From Omphiscola glabra (taxonomy: Eukaryota > Mollusca > Gastropoda > Lymnaeidae), in assembly GCA_964017045.1 (NCBI GenBank), contig OZ024809.1, forward strand, positions 28,496,618 to 28,560,617: a stretch of DNA of 64,000 nt, given 5' to 3'. This document shows, piece after piece, positions 12,255 to 24,400 of this stretch (positions are counted from its first letter, which is position 1; each line of letters opens with the position of its first letter). The notes beneath the pieces were generated by a model. The model made no database searches. It was not told where the DNA came from and was given only the letters and a program-made list of their open reading frames with translations. A program made the position numbers and the translations under genes.

Positions 12255-12854
12255 ATTTTCGTTAAAAAAAAGGGTAATCCGAGGTCTAATTTTGAATCCC
12301 TTTGTGGGTAAACGTTATGATCAAATGACACAATTCTCTATATCAACAACTCATGTTACTAGCGCCACCAGATGTTCAGCGGCGCGCAAAATAAAAGTCC
12401 CGCTATCTGAGCTAAAGGAGGTTCTTAATTCAACAACCCAAAGACATTTTATTTTCGAATAAATCCTTTATTTGCCTTTTTTGTGCATATTTATATATAT
12501 AGATTGTGCGTGAGTTATGATTTATTAAAAAATGTTTATGTAAATGATTAAATTTCTGTCCAAATCACGTTTTCAGAACTGTTTACTCTTACGATTTTGG
12601 CGTACAATGTACGATTTTGAGGTGTATACATTATATATCTTGTATGTTTATTTTGTACTATTAAGATAATACATTGAGAAATGTTTTAATGATGTCGTAG
12701 GATTTTAAGAGTTTGAGTGTAAACAGGTCCGCGTTTCATTTTCCCATTCAGAAAAACATTTGATTTTGAAACAGCTACAAATTTAATCTCCACACGAAAA
12801 CCAGAACCCATTGAACAAATCATTAGTATCCCCCCCCCCTCATTTTTGGCGAAC

Positions 12855-13050
12855 TGATTTTTTGGGGTTGTGGATGGTGGAGTGGAGCTGAAAATTTAAA
12901 AGAATGTATTGTCATCGGCAACGAGTCTATGTGCCAAGTCTCAGCTTGATAGGAGGACGGGAAGAGTGTCATTTAGTCTTCCAAACATTTTGCCACACAG
13001 AATCCCACGAAAAAAAGGGGAAGTTAATGTAAAGTATTAAAAAATACCGC
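12855..13050 (+). repeat. Partial copy of dispersed 400-bp repeat
   Basis: Contains gagctgaaaatttaaaagaatg, the mark gtctatgtgccaagt and gaagttaatgtaaa, in the same order as the copy at 24.4-24.7 kb. Confidence 0.65.
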
Positions 13051-13059
13051 CAGGGCATT

Positions 13060-14030
13060 TGGTGCCTAATATATTTTATTTCTTTTTCTGAAATGTTTTA
13101 AATAATATTCGGTGTAAAGGGGGGTGGGACATTAGAATATTATTGTAGTTCAGGGGCGGCGGCGTACCGGGGAAGTGCGTAGCACTAATTTGGAAAATTA
13201 TGATGTTTACCCCCTTGAATGCATGGTTTGTCGAATTAGGTTTAGTTGATTGGAAGGTCACGCACCAAGGCCGCCATTACTTGGCCGGCCATCAGTTCAA
13301 GGCCGCCATTGCTTGGCCGGCCATCAGTCAGTCTCTCATAAGTTCATTGTAAAAGCTACTTCAAACGAGACATTGTTTGTGATGCAGACTAGTCATGTAT
13401 TCAAAAAGGGGTGTGGGGTGGGATGTGAGGGGGCGGGCAATGGAAGGTAAGTGGTAATCATCGGGACAGGGGTGAGATAAAACTTGCGAATCGCTTATTT
13501 AATTTATCTCCCTTTTGGACTAAATTTAATCTTCCATGGGCTTAAGATCAAAATGTCTTCCTCTTCATGCTAGTTAAAATAGTCTTCAGTAAGGTTGGAG
13601 AGACAAGAGCTCCAAAATTTGAATACATTTATTCGAACTTTTTGACCCGGGTTTAATCTCATCAATTTATCACAGACCAAAATAAAATAACCAATAGACA
13701 AATTGACACGAGCTGTTGTGCCTAGCTGCTGGGCCGTTCACTTGATGGGTTATGAAAAGCGTCCAGTGACTAAACACAATAATATTAAGATGATGGATTT
13801 AATGCAAATGCACTAATAGATATAAACACATTCTACCCGTAGTTTGTTTGTAGTAGAAAAACATACACACACACATATGTATATATATATATGTATGTAT
13901 GCATGGCATCTTTCCGTCTACGAGAGACGATAGATTCATCTTTTCTGATTGCAGCTCTTGGTGTGGCTAGAGAGATATAAGATGTAAATTTAATGTATAA
14001 TTATATGAATGTTCCTTTTTGGTGAGCTTT
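13060..14030. other. Unassigned spacer with short duplications
   Basis: Holds a duplicated tract (aaggccgccattacttggcc and its near copy, 13267-13325), CA and TA microsatellites near 13864-13900, and a tract tcttccgtctacgagagacg-like (13905-13930) that may belong to a retroposon. No gene was recognised. Confidence 0.4.
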
Positions 14031-14036
14031 GTTGTA

Positions 14037-14059
14037 CTGATGAAGGCATTAGCCGAAAC
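14037..14059 (+). ncRNA. Hammerhead-ribozyme-like core motif
   Basis: The sequence reads CTGATGA, then AGGCATTAGCC able to form a 3-bp stem, then GAAAC. This is the spacing of the conserved hammerhead core, known in Penelope-like and other retroelements. A convincing stem I with the flanks was not found, so this may be chance or a decayed copy. Confidence 0.25.
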
Positions 14060-14258
14060 TTTTCCATCTGTATTCCGCATCAACAGTATTAACTCTGAAC
14101 CTCTATTATGTTATTCACACAAATTGTTTGCGCGTTTTCAATCTCCTGGAAAGGTTCATCGCAGTCCAACACACTTATAATTATAATAGTTAATTTGAAT
14201 TTTTTTTTGCAGGTCACATGTCGCCGGTTACCCCCATTGCAGTCAAGGTCAAGGTAAA

Positions 14259-14489
14259 TCAATCCATAAATATAAAATGTACATCGTCCAGGTCTTGTAC
14301 TCTAATTCCAATCGTCCCGTCCTGCACGAAATCCTGACGGCACGGTCTCAAGAGAAGAATGAAATTACCTGGCTTAAGGCAGCGCTGTAGAGGGACCGGT
14401 AGACTGAAACCTATTAAACCATTGGGAACGTGCGAGTAGATACCGGAAGGATCTTGGAAAATTATTCGGCACATCGTCCCATCTCGGTC
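14259..14489 (-). CDS. Gene B exon 6 (terminal)
   Basis: 231 nt, acceptor ATTTGACCAG, stop TGA at 14261-14259. It encodes a start DRDGTM, the motif LKPGNFILLL and an end DGTIGIRVQDLDDVHFIFMD. It is one codon longer than exon 6 of C and D. Confidence 0.85.
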   Translation of the reverse strand, partial: DRDGTMCRIIFQDPSGIYSHVPNGLIGFSLPVPLQRCLKPGNFILLLRPCRQDFVQDGTIGIRVQDLDDVHFIFMD

Positions 14490-17400
14490 CTGGTCAAATA
14501 AAAAAAAAAGATCAGACAAGCAACTGATATTTTGTCATTTCTGTAGCGAGAGTACACAGGACAAAAAAAACAACTGTATGGATAATTGTGGTAATACACA
14601 AATTGAAACGGAAAGAATCGTTGGGGAAGACTGAAAAGAATTATGTGATGACCACATTAGTTGTTCTCTAACAGAAGGCCTTATGTTCTGTCTCTTTCCT
14701 CTTGCCGTCCTCTCGGATACTACATTACAGCTAAGTGTTATTTTAAAATTTAATTGTGTTCTTAGTTGTTGTTTGGTCGCCGGTGATTGCAGTCTACCTC
14801 CCCCCCCCACACACACACAGAGATTATGGCCTTAAAGAAACGTTGGTATGATTCTTAAAGAAACGTTGGTATGATTCTTAAAGAAACGTTGGTATGATTC
14901 TTAAAGAAACGTTGGTATGATTCTTAAAGAAACGTTGGTATGATTCTTAAAGAAACGTTGGTAGGATTCTTAAAGAAACGTTGGTATGATTCTTAAAGAA
15001 ACGTTGGTATGATTCTTAAAGAAACGTTGGTAGGATTCTTAAAGAAACGTTGGTATGATTCTTAAAGAAACGTTGGTATGATTCTTAAAGAAACGTTGGT
15101 ATGATTCTTAAAGAAACGTTGGTATGATTCTTAAAGAAACGTTGGTATGATTCTTAAAGAAACGTTGGTAGGATTCTTAAAGAAACGTTGGTAGGATTCT
15201 TAAAGAAACGTTGGTATGATTCTTAAAGAAACGTTGGTATGATTCTTAAAGAAACGTTGGTATGATTCTTAAAGAAACGTTGGTATGATTCTTAAAGAAA
15301 CGTTGGTAGGATTCTTAAAGAAACGTTGGTATGATTCTTAAAGAAACGTTGGTATGATTCTTAAAGAAACGTTGGTAGGATTCTTAAAGAAACGTTGGTA
15401 TGATTCTTAAAGAAACGTTGGTATGATTCTTAAAGAAACGTTGGTATGATTCTTAAAGAAACGTTGGTATGATTCTTAAAGAAACGTTGGTAGGATTCTT
15501 AAAGAAACGTTGGTAGGATTCTTAAAGAAACGTTGGTAGGATTCTTAAAGAAACGTTGGTAGGATTCTTAAAGAAACGTTGGTATGATTCTTAAAGAAAC
15601 GTTGGTATGATTCTTAAAGAAACGTTGGTAGGATTCTTAAAGAAACGTTGGTATGATTCTTAAAGAAACGTTGGTATGATTCTTAAAGAAACGTTGGTAG
15701 GATTCTTAAAGAAACGTTGGTATGATTCTTAAAGAAACGTTGGTATGATTCTTAAAGGAAAAAAATATGTAAATAAAAATAGGAACGTGTAAAACATATC
15801 TCGTCACAATTTATTTGTAAACTATTTGTAAGATTGAAAAGGGAAGTAAATCGTCAAACACAAATAGTTAATGAGTTATCTAGAAATTGTATTCCCAGTG
15901 ATTTTCCATGAGCCCAAGGAGTTCCGGTTCAAGAGATCAGTTAAAAGAAAAATAATCCACGGAATTTGAAAATTTTGGAGGTAGGAGGTAGAGAGTATGA
16001 GCCCTAATTCTCTGACTTACCACGGCTCTTGCGCTGTACTGAAACACAAAGACAGACATGTCCACAATCTCCAGAAGGATGGAGCGCTTTGGGCCGATCA
16101 ACTTGTCTGTGATGTTAAATCAAGGGTTAGATAATCACATGAAGATAAATGTTACGGAAAATTTGAAGAAAAAGTTACTGAGGTTGAGCAGTGAATTCAG
16201 AGGCGTATCGAGAATGCTTGGCGCCCCGGGGGGGGGGGGCAAGATTCATTTTAAAGCGCCCCCTTTTCTCTCAAACCCATCATTTTCATCAATAAAAAAA
16301 TATAAAAGCACCTTTTGGCGCCCCTAACTAGCTCGCCCCCGGGGACGTCTGTCACCTCTTCCCCCCTCTTCGCTACCCCTCTGAGTGAATTATATCTCGA
16401 AAATTACTTAAAGATAAACAAAGTTATTAATACTTTTTTAAAATCCCGATATACTTGAGTGATGACTGTTCAAATTAATAAAAAATATAATAGACAATTA
16501 TTTTTAAAAAAAACAGGCTGTTCCTTTGTTTAAGTCCGTCAGACTTAGTATGAGCCGATGATGCTTGGGTCTTTAAAATATTAGGGCCCTTGATGAGGAG
16601 AAATGAAGCTTAGAGCCATTTACGAGAACGGTTTGCACTGGCGGTTGTCTGTAAGCTAAGTGAACAAAATAGCTGTAACAAACCATCAATTAAGCAAACC
16701 ATCAAATAAGCAAACCATCAAATAAGCAAACCATCAAATAAGCAAACCATCAAATAAGCAAACCATCAATTAAGCAAACCATCAATTAAGCAAACCATCA
16801 ATTAAGCAAACCATCAAATAAGCAAACCATCAAATAAGCAAACCAACCAAATACAACACACACACTCATACATCAAATACACGCCACTCATATACTTTAC
16901 ACGCACACAAACACACATACACGCTCGCACACATGCACACACTCGAACAGAAATACACACACAGACACACATACACAGACACTCAAAATAATGTATGAGA
17001 CAGAAAGTGGATACTTACATTCGAATGCCTCGGACACATCCGACAGCAAGACAGAGATGAGCGGAATTCTCAGACCTAGGAAAGGTGCTACCAGGAGAGG
17101 CCGAGGGATTTTGCCCAAGGCAACCAAGAATCGTCCGCCACGCCCTTGAGAAGGAGGACAAGGAGATTACCGTTTTTGGCTATTTCACACTATTAGTGCC
17201 CAGCGTGATTTGATTGTTTAGGGTTCAGGTTAGGTTTAGGGATAGATTAAGGGTTCAGGTTAGGTTTAGGGATAGATTAAGGGTTCAGGTTAGGTTTAGG
17301 GATAGATTAAGGGTTCGGGTTAGTTTAGGGATAGATTAAGGGTTCAGGTTAGGTTTAGGGATAGATTAAGGGTTCAGGTTAGGTTTAGAGATGTATTTAG

Positions 17401-20400
17401 GAAATTTGTTCATTATTATTTAACGTTTTATTCTTAATTTGACAGGTCGCGGCAATCAAGATGGCGGCCGTGTGAGACATCGCGGCACCGATAGTCTGAA
17501 ATTACCTCATTTTTATTTTAAAAGTTAAAAATAAACTCCACTTCAAGTCTTAATTAATTTTTTTTTTTAAAATGAGAAAAATATGGATTGTTTTTTTTTG
17601 ATTTTTTTGTTTTTTTTCCTGCCATTTTCAAAATTCGGCAAATGTGGTAAAGAGAAAATCTGAATTATTTACGAGTATGATTGAACAACTCATAATAACA
17701 AAGCATTTCTTATCAATCCGTAATAAAAAATTTTTTAATGAACTTATTATATATTAATATTCAAATGTCCCACCCGCTTTTGCACTGCAGATTAGTTTCA
17801 CCAACTGTTTCAGAAGAAAACAAAAGAAACTATGACGCACTGCGTCGCACTATGACGCACTGCGACGCACTATGACGCACTGCGACGCACTGCGATATAT
17901 TAAAAAAAACCAATCTCATACAGCGCAGTTATAGGGAATTTTTTTTTCGTGAAATCAGTGGCGTCATATTTCCTTCATTTTCCCCTTGAAAAAACAGGAA
18001 AAATGGACTTTTGGGGATTCGGCTCGGGATCGACAGCGAATCTATGTGCCAAGTTTCAGCTCGTTATGTTGACCGGAAGTGGGTCAGTTAGCCATCCGAA
18101 GATTTTGTGCCAGCCAAAAGCACAGAAAGAAAAGCGAAGTAATATAAATGATTTAAAAACAAGCTGTGCACCAATATATTTCTATTTAGTGATAAAGAAG
18201 ACAATACTACATAGTTGTACACATACTGCACATCCCCCATATAGATGAATGGTTGAAAGGTGCACATATTCAATTTTGCGCTTATTCAATCTTGCACTTA
18301 TTAAATGTTTCGCGTATTAAATCTTGCGCTTATTCAGTCTTGCACTTATTCAATATTGCGCTTATTAAATTTTTAGTTTATTCAATCTTGAGTTTACTCA
18401 ATCTTACACTTATACAATCTTGCACTTATTATTCAATTTTGCACTTATTCAATCTTGCACTTTTTCAATTTTGCGCCTATCCAATATTGCACTTATTCAA
18501 TTTTGCGCATATCCAATCTTGCACTTATTCAATTTTGCGCTCATTTAATTTCGAACTTGTTAAATCTTGGGTTTACTCAATCTTGCGCGTATACAATCTT
18601 GCATGTATTCAATTCTGCGCTTATTCAATCCTGCGCTTATTCAATATTGTGCTTATTAATAGTCGCCTCCCCGCAAAGATAAAATATGCATTCTTTTTTT
18701 ACCGGAGTTGAGACGTCACGCATAAACTAACTTAAGCCTTCCAGGCATAGGCATATCTGTGGCTAATTGTTAACTAACTTAAGCCTTCCAGCCATAGGTG
18801 TATCTGATTCGGTCGAGCACTCGGGCACGTGATTCCCCCTCCCCAACTTTTCCACATCATATCACGTGATGAAAATGTGTACATGTTAGAACCATTAGAG
18901 TTGATACATACATCCGTAATGTTGTTCCACATCTCTGATGACGCTTATACATTATTGAAAAATTGTCTTAAAACCCAGAAGAAAAGCTTTGAAACAGCCC
19001 AAAAAATATTCCTTTCGACCCTGCGACTAAAGCGAGAGTATTATTTATCCCCCCCCCCACTACCCCACGCACAACCGCCAAGGTGACAAACGATAACTTA
19101 CTGCAACTTTCTTTGTGTCTGGGGAAGTCCTTCTTCTGGCATATTTTACTGCAATATCTTCCCAACAAGCACCGTGAACATTTAAGCATGCTGTAACTCT
19201 CATTGCCACAGAAATGACATTTTTCCAGGACTGGGGGTTTCTCGGAATCTCTCCCACCAGCGGCGCTCGTAGCTTCTTCCGCTCTCTCCTGTTCGTATGG
19301 CATAAGCTCACCGCCCGTTGGCTGATATTCCGCGTCTTGTGGGTTGTGTGCATCAGAAATGACCTCATTTGAGCTCGAAGCGCCATTTGTGCAGGAAGCT
19401 GACCTTTCTTTGACCTTGATAGCCGGCTGTCCAGATCTAGTAGCTGACCTTTCGTTGACCTCACGTGTTGGTTCACTGGAGCTAAAAGGTGACCTTTCCT
19501 TGACCTTGCCACCCGGCTCACTAGAGCTTGTAGCTGACCTTTCCTTGACCTCGCTCGCGGGCATCCCGGATGCCTGGGCAGGGCTAGTGGCGTCAGCGGA
19601 GCTAGAAGCTGACGTGGCATTCATCTTACTCAACGCTTGATTGGCTCTTGACGCTGGGTCGACCTCGACTTTGCCATCTGCTTCTTTGGGCGTGGCGTCC
19701 GTGCTGCTTGCTGGCACGCTATCACAAAAAGAGCATTTCGCGGTTGTGTCTGAAACTACAAAACACCTACTCTGATAGAAATTACAGGAAGTAAAAAAAA
19801 AATTGCTTCATTAATTTGAATAAGCTTTGATTTTTAACGCATTCCTTCATTCTTATCTTTAAAACGTGGAATTTTTCTTCCGGAAAATTTACAGTTTTGT
19901 GTACGTTAAATCATACTGTGATGAAATTCATCTTTCTGTAGGCTTGGCAACGAGAAAAGAAATGTCAATCTAAGACAGCGGTTCTCAAACTGTGGGTCGC
20001 GACTCCTTTGGCGGTCGGACAACCCTTTCACAAGGGTCGCCTAAGACCATCGGAAAATACATTACTCTACAGTTATGAAGTAGCAACGACAATAATTTTG
20101 TTGCTTGGGGTCGCCACAACATGAGGCACTGTATTAAAGGGTCGCGGCATTACAAAGGCTGAGAACCACTGATGTAACGGGATGTGGGATTGCGCATGTC
20201 ATGTTAAGGAGGTTTTGTATGGCAGTGCCCTTCAGATAACGTACACCGTTGTGCCGATAGCCGTGGGCCATAAAAAGCGACTAGCTCGGCCCCCTTAAAG
20301 AATATAAGCGGGAAAAGGTTTTGTCAGCTAGGTGTTTTTTGTTTCGTTCTAAGCCAAGTTTGTTCATTAAAATAAAATTTGATTGGTGACATTTACGTCA

Positions 20401-20559
20401 CATCTCTTCTATTTGTACTCACCGAAACTCTAGACACTTCGTGCAGGTGACCATTTCATCAAACGTCCTTGTCTTGCAATGCATGCATCTCCGTTCCGTT
20501 TTGTATCTCTCCAAGTCTTGAAACTCAATAAATCTAATTTCATCACCTGCTCCTGCCAT
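14259..20559 (-). CDS. Gene B: MYND-finger paralog, exon 2 apparently missing
   Basis: Exons found on the minus strand are 20559-20423 (start and first half of finger 1), 19749-19102 (linker and finger 2), 17144-17019, 16106-16021 and 14489-14259 (stop). Each splice site is canonical and phases agree from exon 3 onward. The exon carrying the second half of finger 1 (YC-x3-C-x7-H-x3-C) is not visible between 19750 and 20422. Exon 1 ends in phase 2 and exon 3 needs phase 1, so joining them directly would shift the frame. Either a diverged exon was missed, another start in exon 3 is used, or the gene is decaying. Exons 4 to 6 keep length and frame, which argues against an old pseudogene. No promoter of the family type was found upstream. 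Confidence 0.68.
14833..15757. repeat. 23-bp satellite, about 40 copies
   Basis: The unit is cttaaagaaacgttggtaKg followed by att. Copies differ essentially only at K (T or G), giving a two-letter pattern along the array. It lies in the intron between exons 5 and 6 of gene B. Confidence 0.95.
16021..16106 (-). CDS. Gene B exon 5
   Basis: 86 nt, acceptor AACATCACAG, donor GCCGTG|GTAAGT. It encodes KLIGPKRSILLEIVDM and an end QYSARAV. It is the same length as in A, C and D but the sequence is the most diverged of the four and closest to gene E. Confidence 0.78.
16198..16383. mobile_element. Short hAT-type MITE with perfect 8-bp duplication
   Basis: Ends CAGAGGCGTATCGA and, reversed, CAGAGGGGTAGCGA. 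Flanks are agtgaatt on both sides (8 of 8). The length is 186 bp, G/C-rich, with a poly-G run. It is intronic in gene B, about 90 bp upstream of exon 5. Confidence 0.85.
16675..16850. repeat. 16-bp minisatellite
   Basis: The unit is caaaccatcaaWtaag, about 11 copies. It is followed by CA-rich low-complexity DNA to about 16990. Confidence 0.9.
17019..17144 (-). CDS. Gene B exon 4
   Basis: 126 nt, acceptor CTTCTCAAG (the least canonical tract of the set), donor GAAT|GTAAGT. It encodes RGGRFLVALGKIPRPLL and an end VLLSDVSEAFE. The family pattern Fx2-A-[LI]-x2-[IL]-P is kept, while GPRLST is changed to GLRIPL. Confidence 0.72.
17150..17490. mobile_element. Dispersed element with 30-bp array, copy 2
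   Basis: Six units of the gggttcaggttaggtttagg plus gatagattaa type (17217-17395), then gaaatttgttcattatta and tattcttaattt as at 9.36 and 25.88 kb, ending in aatcaagatggcggccgtg. The last 12 bases resemble a YY1 site. Confidence 0.65.
17745..18160 (+). repeat. Dispersed 400-bp repeat, nearly complete copy
   Basis: Begins near tattcaaatgtcccacccgc and runs through ctgtttcagaagaaaacaaa, a small gacgcactgc tandem insert (17833-17893), the mark tctatgtgccaagtttcagc and gaagtgggtcagttagccat. It is homologous to copies at 24.35, 35.98 and, inverted, 39.60 kb. Confidence 0.75.
18262..18662. repeat. 16-bp minisatellite, about 25 copies
   Basis: The unit is about cttattcaatYttgcr, moderately diverged. 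It lies in the intron between exons 3 and 4 of gene B. A short duplicated tract taacttaagccttccaggca follows at 18725-18810. Confidence 0.88.
19102..19749 (-). CDS. Gene B exon 3: repeat-rich linker plus MYND finger 2
   Basis: 648 nt, acceptor GTAGTTTCAG, donor GTTGCA|GTAAGT. The linker carries about four degenerate copies of a motif around VKERSATSSSEPGGK. Finger 2 reads CHFC, CSRC, YCSKIC and ends HKESC, with all eight zinc ligands. An extra CSFC pair near the start is probably chance. Confidence 0.85.
19976..20171. mobile_element. hAT-Charlie-like MITE 3
   Basis: Ends CAGCGGTTCTCAAACTG and GGCTGAGAACCACTG, with the family core between. Flanks atctaaga and atgtaacg are weakly similar. It lies where exon 2 of gene B would be expected. 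Confidence 0.8.
20172..20422. other. Gene B intron segment lacking exon 2
   Basis: I read both strands for a YC-x3-C-x7-H-x3-C coding segment and found none here or in 19750-19975. Confidence 0.6.
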
Positions 20560-20621
20560 CTCTTGAGATCATGAACAAATGACCGAATGTTGAGGAAACA
20601 AACAAAAAAAAATAGCGTACC
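20423..20621 (-). CDS. Gene B exon 1
   Basis: Probable acceptor CTTCTTTCCAG, ATG at 20559-20557, donor TTTCG|GTGAGT. The 45 codons include MAGAGDEIRFIEFQDLER and ligands CMHC and CTKC. The 137-nt coding part equals A and D. Confidence 0.82.
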
Positions 20622-20764
20622 CTGGAAAGAAGATAAAATATCTTTGCTTGAGTGTTCCAGAATGAAAATAATATTTATTTACGATATATTCATAATTCAA
20701 AATCAAAAGTTTATATTTAAAAAAAAAAGGATTGAATCAGAGTTTACATTTTTTTTATTGAAAT

Positions 20765-21070
20765 AAATCCACCTTAAAGAGGAAATCCACCTTAAAGGGG
20801 AAATCCACCCCAAAGAGGAAATCCAAATTAAAGAGGAAATCTACCTTAAAGAGGAAATCCGCCTTAAAGAGGAAATCCGCCTTAAAGAGGAAATCCGCCT
20901 TAAAGAGGAAATCCACACTAAAGAGGAAATCCACATTAAAAAAGAAATCTACCTTAAAGAGGAAATCCGCCTTAAAGAGGAAATCCGCCTTAAAGAGGAA
21001 ATCCACATTAAAGAGGAAATCCATCTTAAAGAGGAAATCCACCTTAAAGAGAAAATGCACCTTAAAGAGG
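20765..21070. repeat. 18-bp minisatellite, 17 copies
   Basis: The unit is cttaaagaggaaatccRc. Minus-strand frames stay open because 18 is a multiple of 3. It lies between the stop of gene C and exon 1 of gene B, possibly in the 3-prime UTR of C. Confidence 0.93.
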
Positions 21071-21230
21071 GAAAAGTTAACAACCTTACAGATTATAAAT
21101 TCAAGTCACTTAAAAAAGCATAATTTTTATACTTGAATAAAAACGGAACAATACATTACAAAAAATCTTCAATAATCAACCAGTTCCCTACGAAGACAAA
21201 CAAAAACTGCTCCCAGGCCAATTATTGCAG

Positions 21231-21458
21231 TCAGTCCATGAATACAAAGTGGACATCCTGCAGGTCATTAATGCGAATTCCAACCGTCCCGTCCAGGAAC
21301 GCGTGCCAGCAGGCGTTCCGCAGGAGGATGAAGTTCCCTGGTTCCAGGCATCTGCGTAAAGGGATGACGTGACCGGAAACAAACACCTGGCCGACGACGT
21401 GTACGTAGATATTGGACGGATCATAGAACAGGATGTGGGTCTTGAACCCTTCCTGGTC
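21231..21458 (-). CDS. Gene C exon 6 (terminal)
   Basis: 228 nt, acceptor TTTTCATTCCCAG, stop TGA at 21233-21231. It encodes a start DQEGFKTHILFYD, the motif LEPGNFILLRNACWHAFLDG and an end VHFVFMD. The length is identical to gene D. Confidence 0.9.
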   Translation of the reverse strand, partial: DQEGFKTHILFYDPSNIYVHVVGQVFVSGHVIPLRRCLEPGNFILLRNACWHAFLDGTVGIRINDLQDVHFVFMD

Positions 21459-24400
21459 CTGGGAATGAAAAATCATTTATCACTCGAAATGAATTTTATG
21501 GCTTGCTACAGCACACACAAAAAACAGCAATAACAAAACAACTGTTTGTGATAGACATCATACAAATTTCTTATGGAAGAGACCATAACAATTTCATATG
21601 GAAGAGATAATTACAATTTCATATGGAAGAGTTCTTAACAATGGAAGACAAAATAGCAATTTCATACGGATGTGACAATTTTGTTTTAAAAAAAACTTTT
21701 TAAGTTAACATAATTTGTTAACATTTTGGTACATATATTTAAAATAGCCAAAGATTAAGATTCTTATCCCACGATCCCCACACCCGAGACTGAACTTGAG
21801 CACCATGAAGCAGCAATTCTCAACCTGTGGGTCGCGACCCCTTTTTGCGGCGCACGACCCTTTCCCAGGGGTTGCCTAAGACCACCTGGAAACACATATG
21901 TATAGTTACTAAGTAAAACCGAAAAAAAATTGTGGCTGGTTGGGGGGGGGGGTCGCCACAACACGATGAACTGTATTAAAGGGTCGCGGCCATAGGAAGG
22001 TTGAGAACCACTGCCATAAAGTATTTAAAACATCCGCCAAAGCTACAACCAGGGACACAATTGAGTACACATGAATCTAGCATAGAAAGGTTGGATATTT
22101 GGTGTTGGTCTCCCATTCAAGTATACTGCTTCCCTAAACAAAGCCCCTCCCCCAAGCCCCTCTCCAAGCCCCTCACTCTCAAGACATACCCCCAAGCCCT
22201 TTACAATAAGTCCCTCACCAACTCAACCCCCCCTCCCACAAGTCATCCCCCCAAGCCCCTCCCCGAAAGTGCACTCCCAATCCCTAACTTTTGCCCAACT
22301 TTACGATACACAACTCGGCTCAACGAGTTATTGGTATGTCTGTCAATGATTTATTGACGTCATTTGAGCTACATCGCTTTATGACACACACCATACACGC
22401 AAAGGCACACACACACTCGCTCGCACAAACATGCACGCACACAAACACACACACAAACGCACATGCGAGCGCACACACCCACGCCCGCACATCGCCCACT
22501 CACGCACACAATATAATATGACAATTTTCGCGACTTATTTATTTTTTTTAGACTTACCATGACTTCTACCCCATGACGGAATAAGTGGAAATACGGTCCT
22601 GTTATCAGTAGGAATATGGACCACTTGGCTCCAAAGAACATGCCTGAATATGAGGGAGACGAATGAAAAGTTAATGAAGAGTTAGATCAGAGATGAGAGA
22701 GAGAGAGAAAGTGAAGGATAGAGAGTAAGAGATAGAGAGAGGGGGAGAGAGAGGTATATAGAGAGATGGATAGAGAGAGAGTGAGAGAGAGAGAAGGGGA
22801 TAGAGAGAGAGGGTTAGAGATAGGGATAGAGGGAGAAAGGAGAGATGGAGAGAGGGACAGAGAGAGAAAGAGAAAAATAGAGAGAGGGATGGAGAGAGGT
22901 ATAGGGATTGAGCGAGAGAGAGAGAAGGATAGAGAGAGAGAGAGATAGAAGTTTTGTTTATTTGTTTATAACGATAGGGTATTGACCATTTCTTGCCATA
23001 ATCAGTCAAAGGTCTAAGCCCTGTTATGCTTAAGGCTCAAGAATAAGTCCACACAAAAAAAATCCAAACATATTGACTTTTGAGCACTCTTAAATAGCTC
23101 TTTCAATTTCATCACGCACCAAATTAGCTTTCATATATTTTTCACCAGTTTTATTTTGTATGTGAATCAAATACTGTTTTTTTTCTCTCCAAGAGCAAGA
23201 ACGAAATTATTTGAATACACAGCAGTCTGGCAGCAATTAAATATGATCCATCCAGCGGTTTAAAAGGCCACCGTGGATATCGATTTAATACACATTTACC
23301 ATTCAGGGTTCATACACTCTACTTACACTCTAATTCCGAGCTTAAATCTCGAAGTTTCGTGGAAATTCGCGGACCCCTTGATCCCAGTGCATAGTGAAAG
23401 GGCAGTTCTTGCAGGCCCTCAATAAATAACGCTGTCCGTTCTAGAGAAATATGAAATAGATAATAAATAGAAAAGAGAATAATAATAATTGACATACATT
23501 GTTAATTTGTTTGGCATCATGTTACAAAAGATCATCTGGGAGTCCATCAATTTGTAAAAGGAAAATTTTTATTTCTGCGGTGATAAAAAACCTATGAGTT
23601 GATCAGATATAAACACCTTTTTATTAGCAGTAACTTAAAAAGTAAAGTGTAAATAAATCAATAAATAGCCCCATAATAATTTACTAAAAAAAAAAAAGAA
23701 AGAAAAAAAAGAAAGAAAAAAAAGAAAGAAAAAAAAGAAAGAAAAAAAAGAAAGAAAGAAAAAAAAGAAAGAAAAAAAAGAAAGGAAAAAAAAGAAAGAA
23801 AAAAAGAAAGAAAAAAAAGAAAGAAAAAAAGAAAGAAAAAAAAAAGAAAGAAAAAAAAGAAAGAAAAAAAGAAAGAAAAAGCAACCACAACAAAACCTTA
23901 TGCTTAACTTTTTTTTTTTTTTTTTTTTACATTGAATTTCTCAAAAGGAATAAATATTCATAGATTTTGCACATATTTCAAACCTTGAACTAAAATGTTA
24001 AAAGATCGGCAAATTATCACTTGGTAGCGCGACTTAATCGCCGCAATGCACTGTTCTATCGCTTAATTTATGATAAATGTCATAAGCAAACAAACTGCTA
24101 TGAAAAAAAAATACTGATCAACAGTTATTCATAATACTGCTACGTAATATTTATAATCGGCTGCAGAGCTAAGCACGTGATCAATCCCTCCCACCAAGAT
24201 GGCGGAGAGGGCAACACGGTCTTCTAATAAAAGATTACTATGACGTCACGAAGAAAAACATTTTCTATAGACAATACAGAACACGAACATAGAATATACT
24301 TGAACCTTCCCAGGAAATCATTTATATGAAAGTTTTATCATTTTATTGCATGTTAATATTGTAATGGCCTACCCCGTTTTTTTACACCGCAGATTTATTT

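Noticed and set aside
14833..15757. CRISPR-like array of regular repeats
   Set aside because: Repeats are contiguous 23-bp units without unique spacers, in an animal intron.
19725..19740. CSFC near the start of gene B exon 3 as a third zinc finger
   Set aside because: No partner ligands at MYND spacing follow, and A and D have no equivalent.
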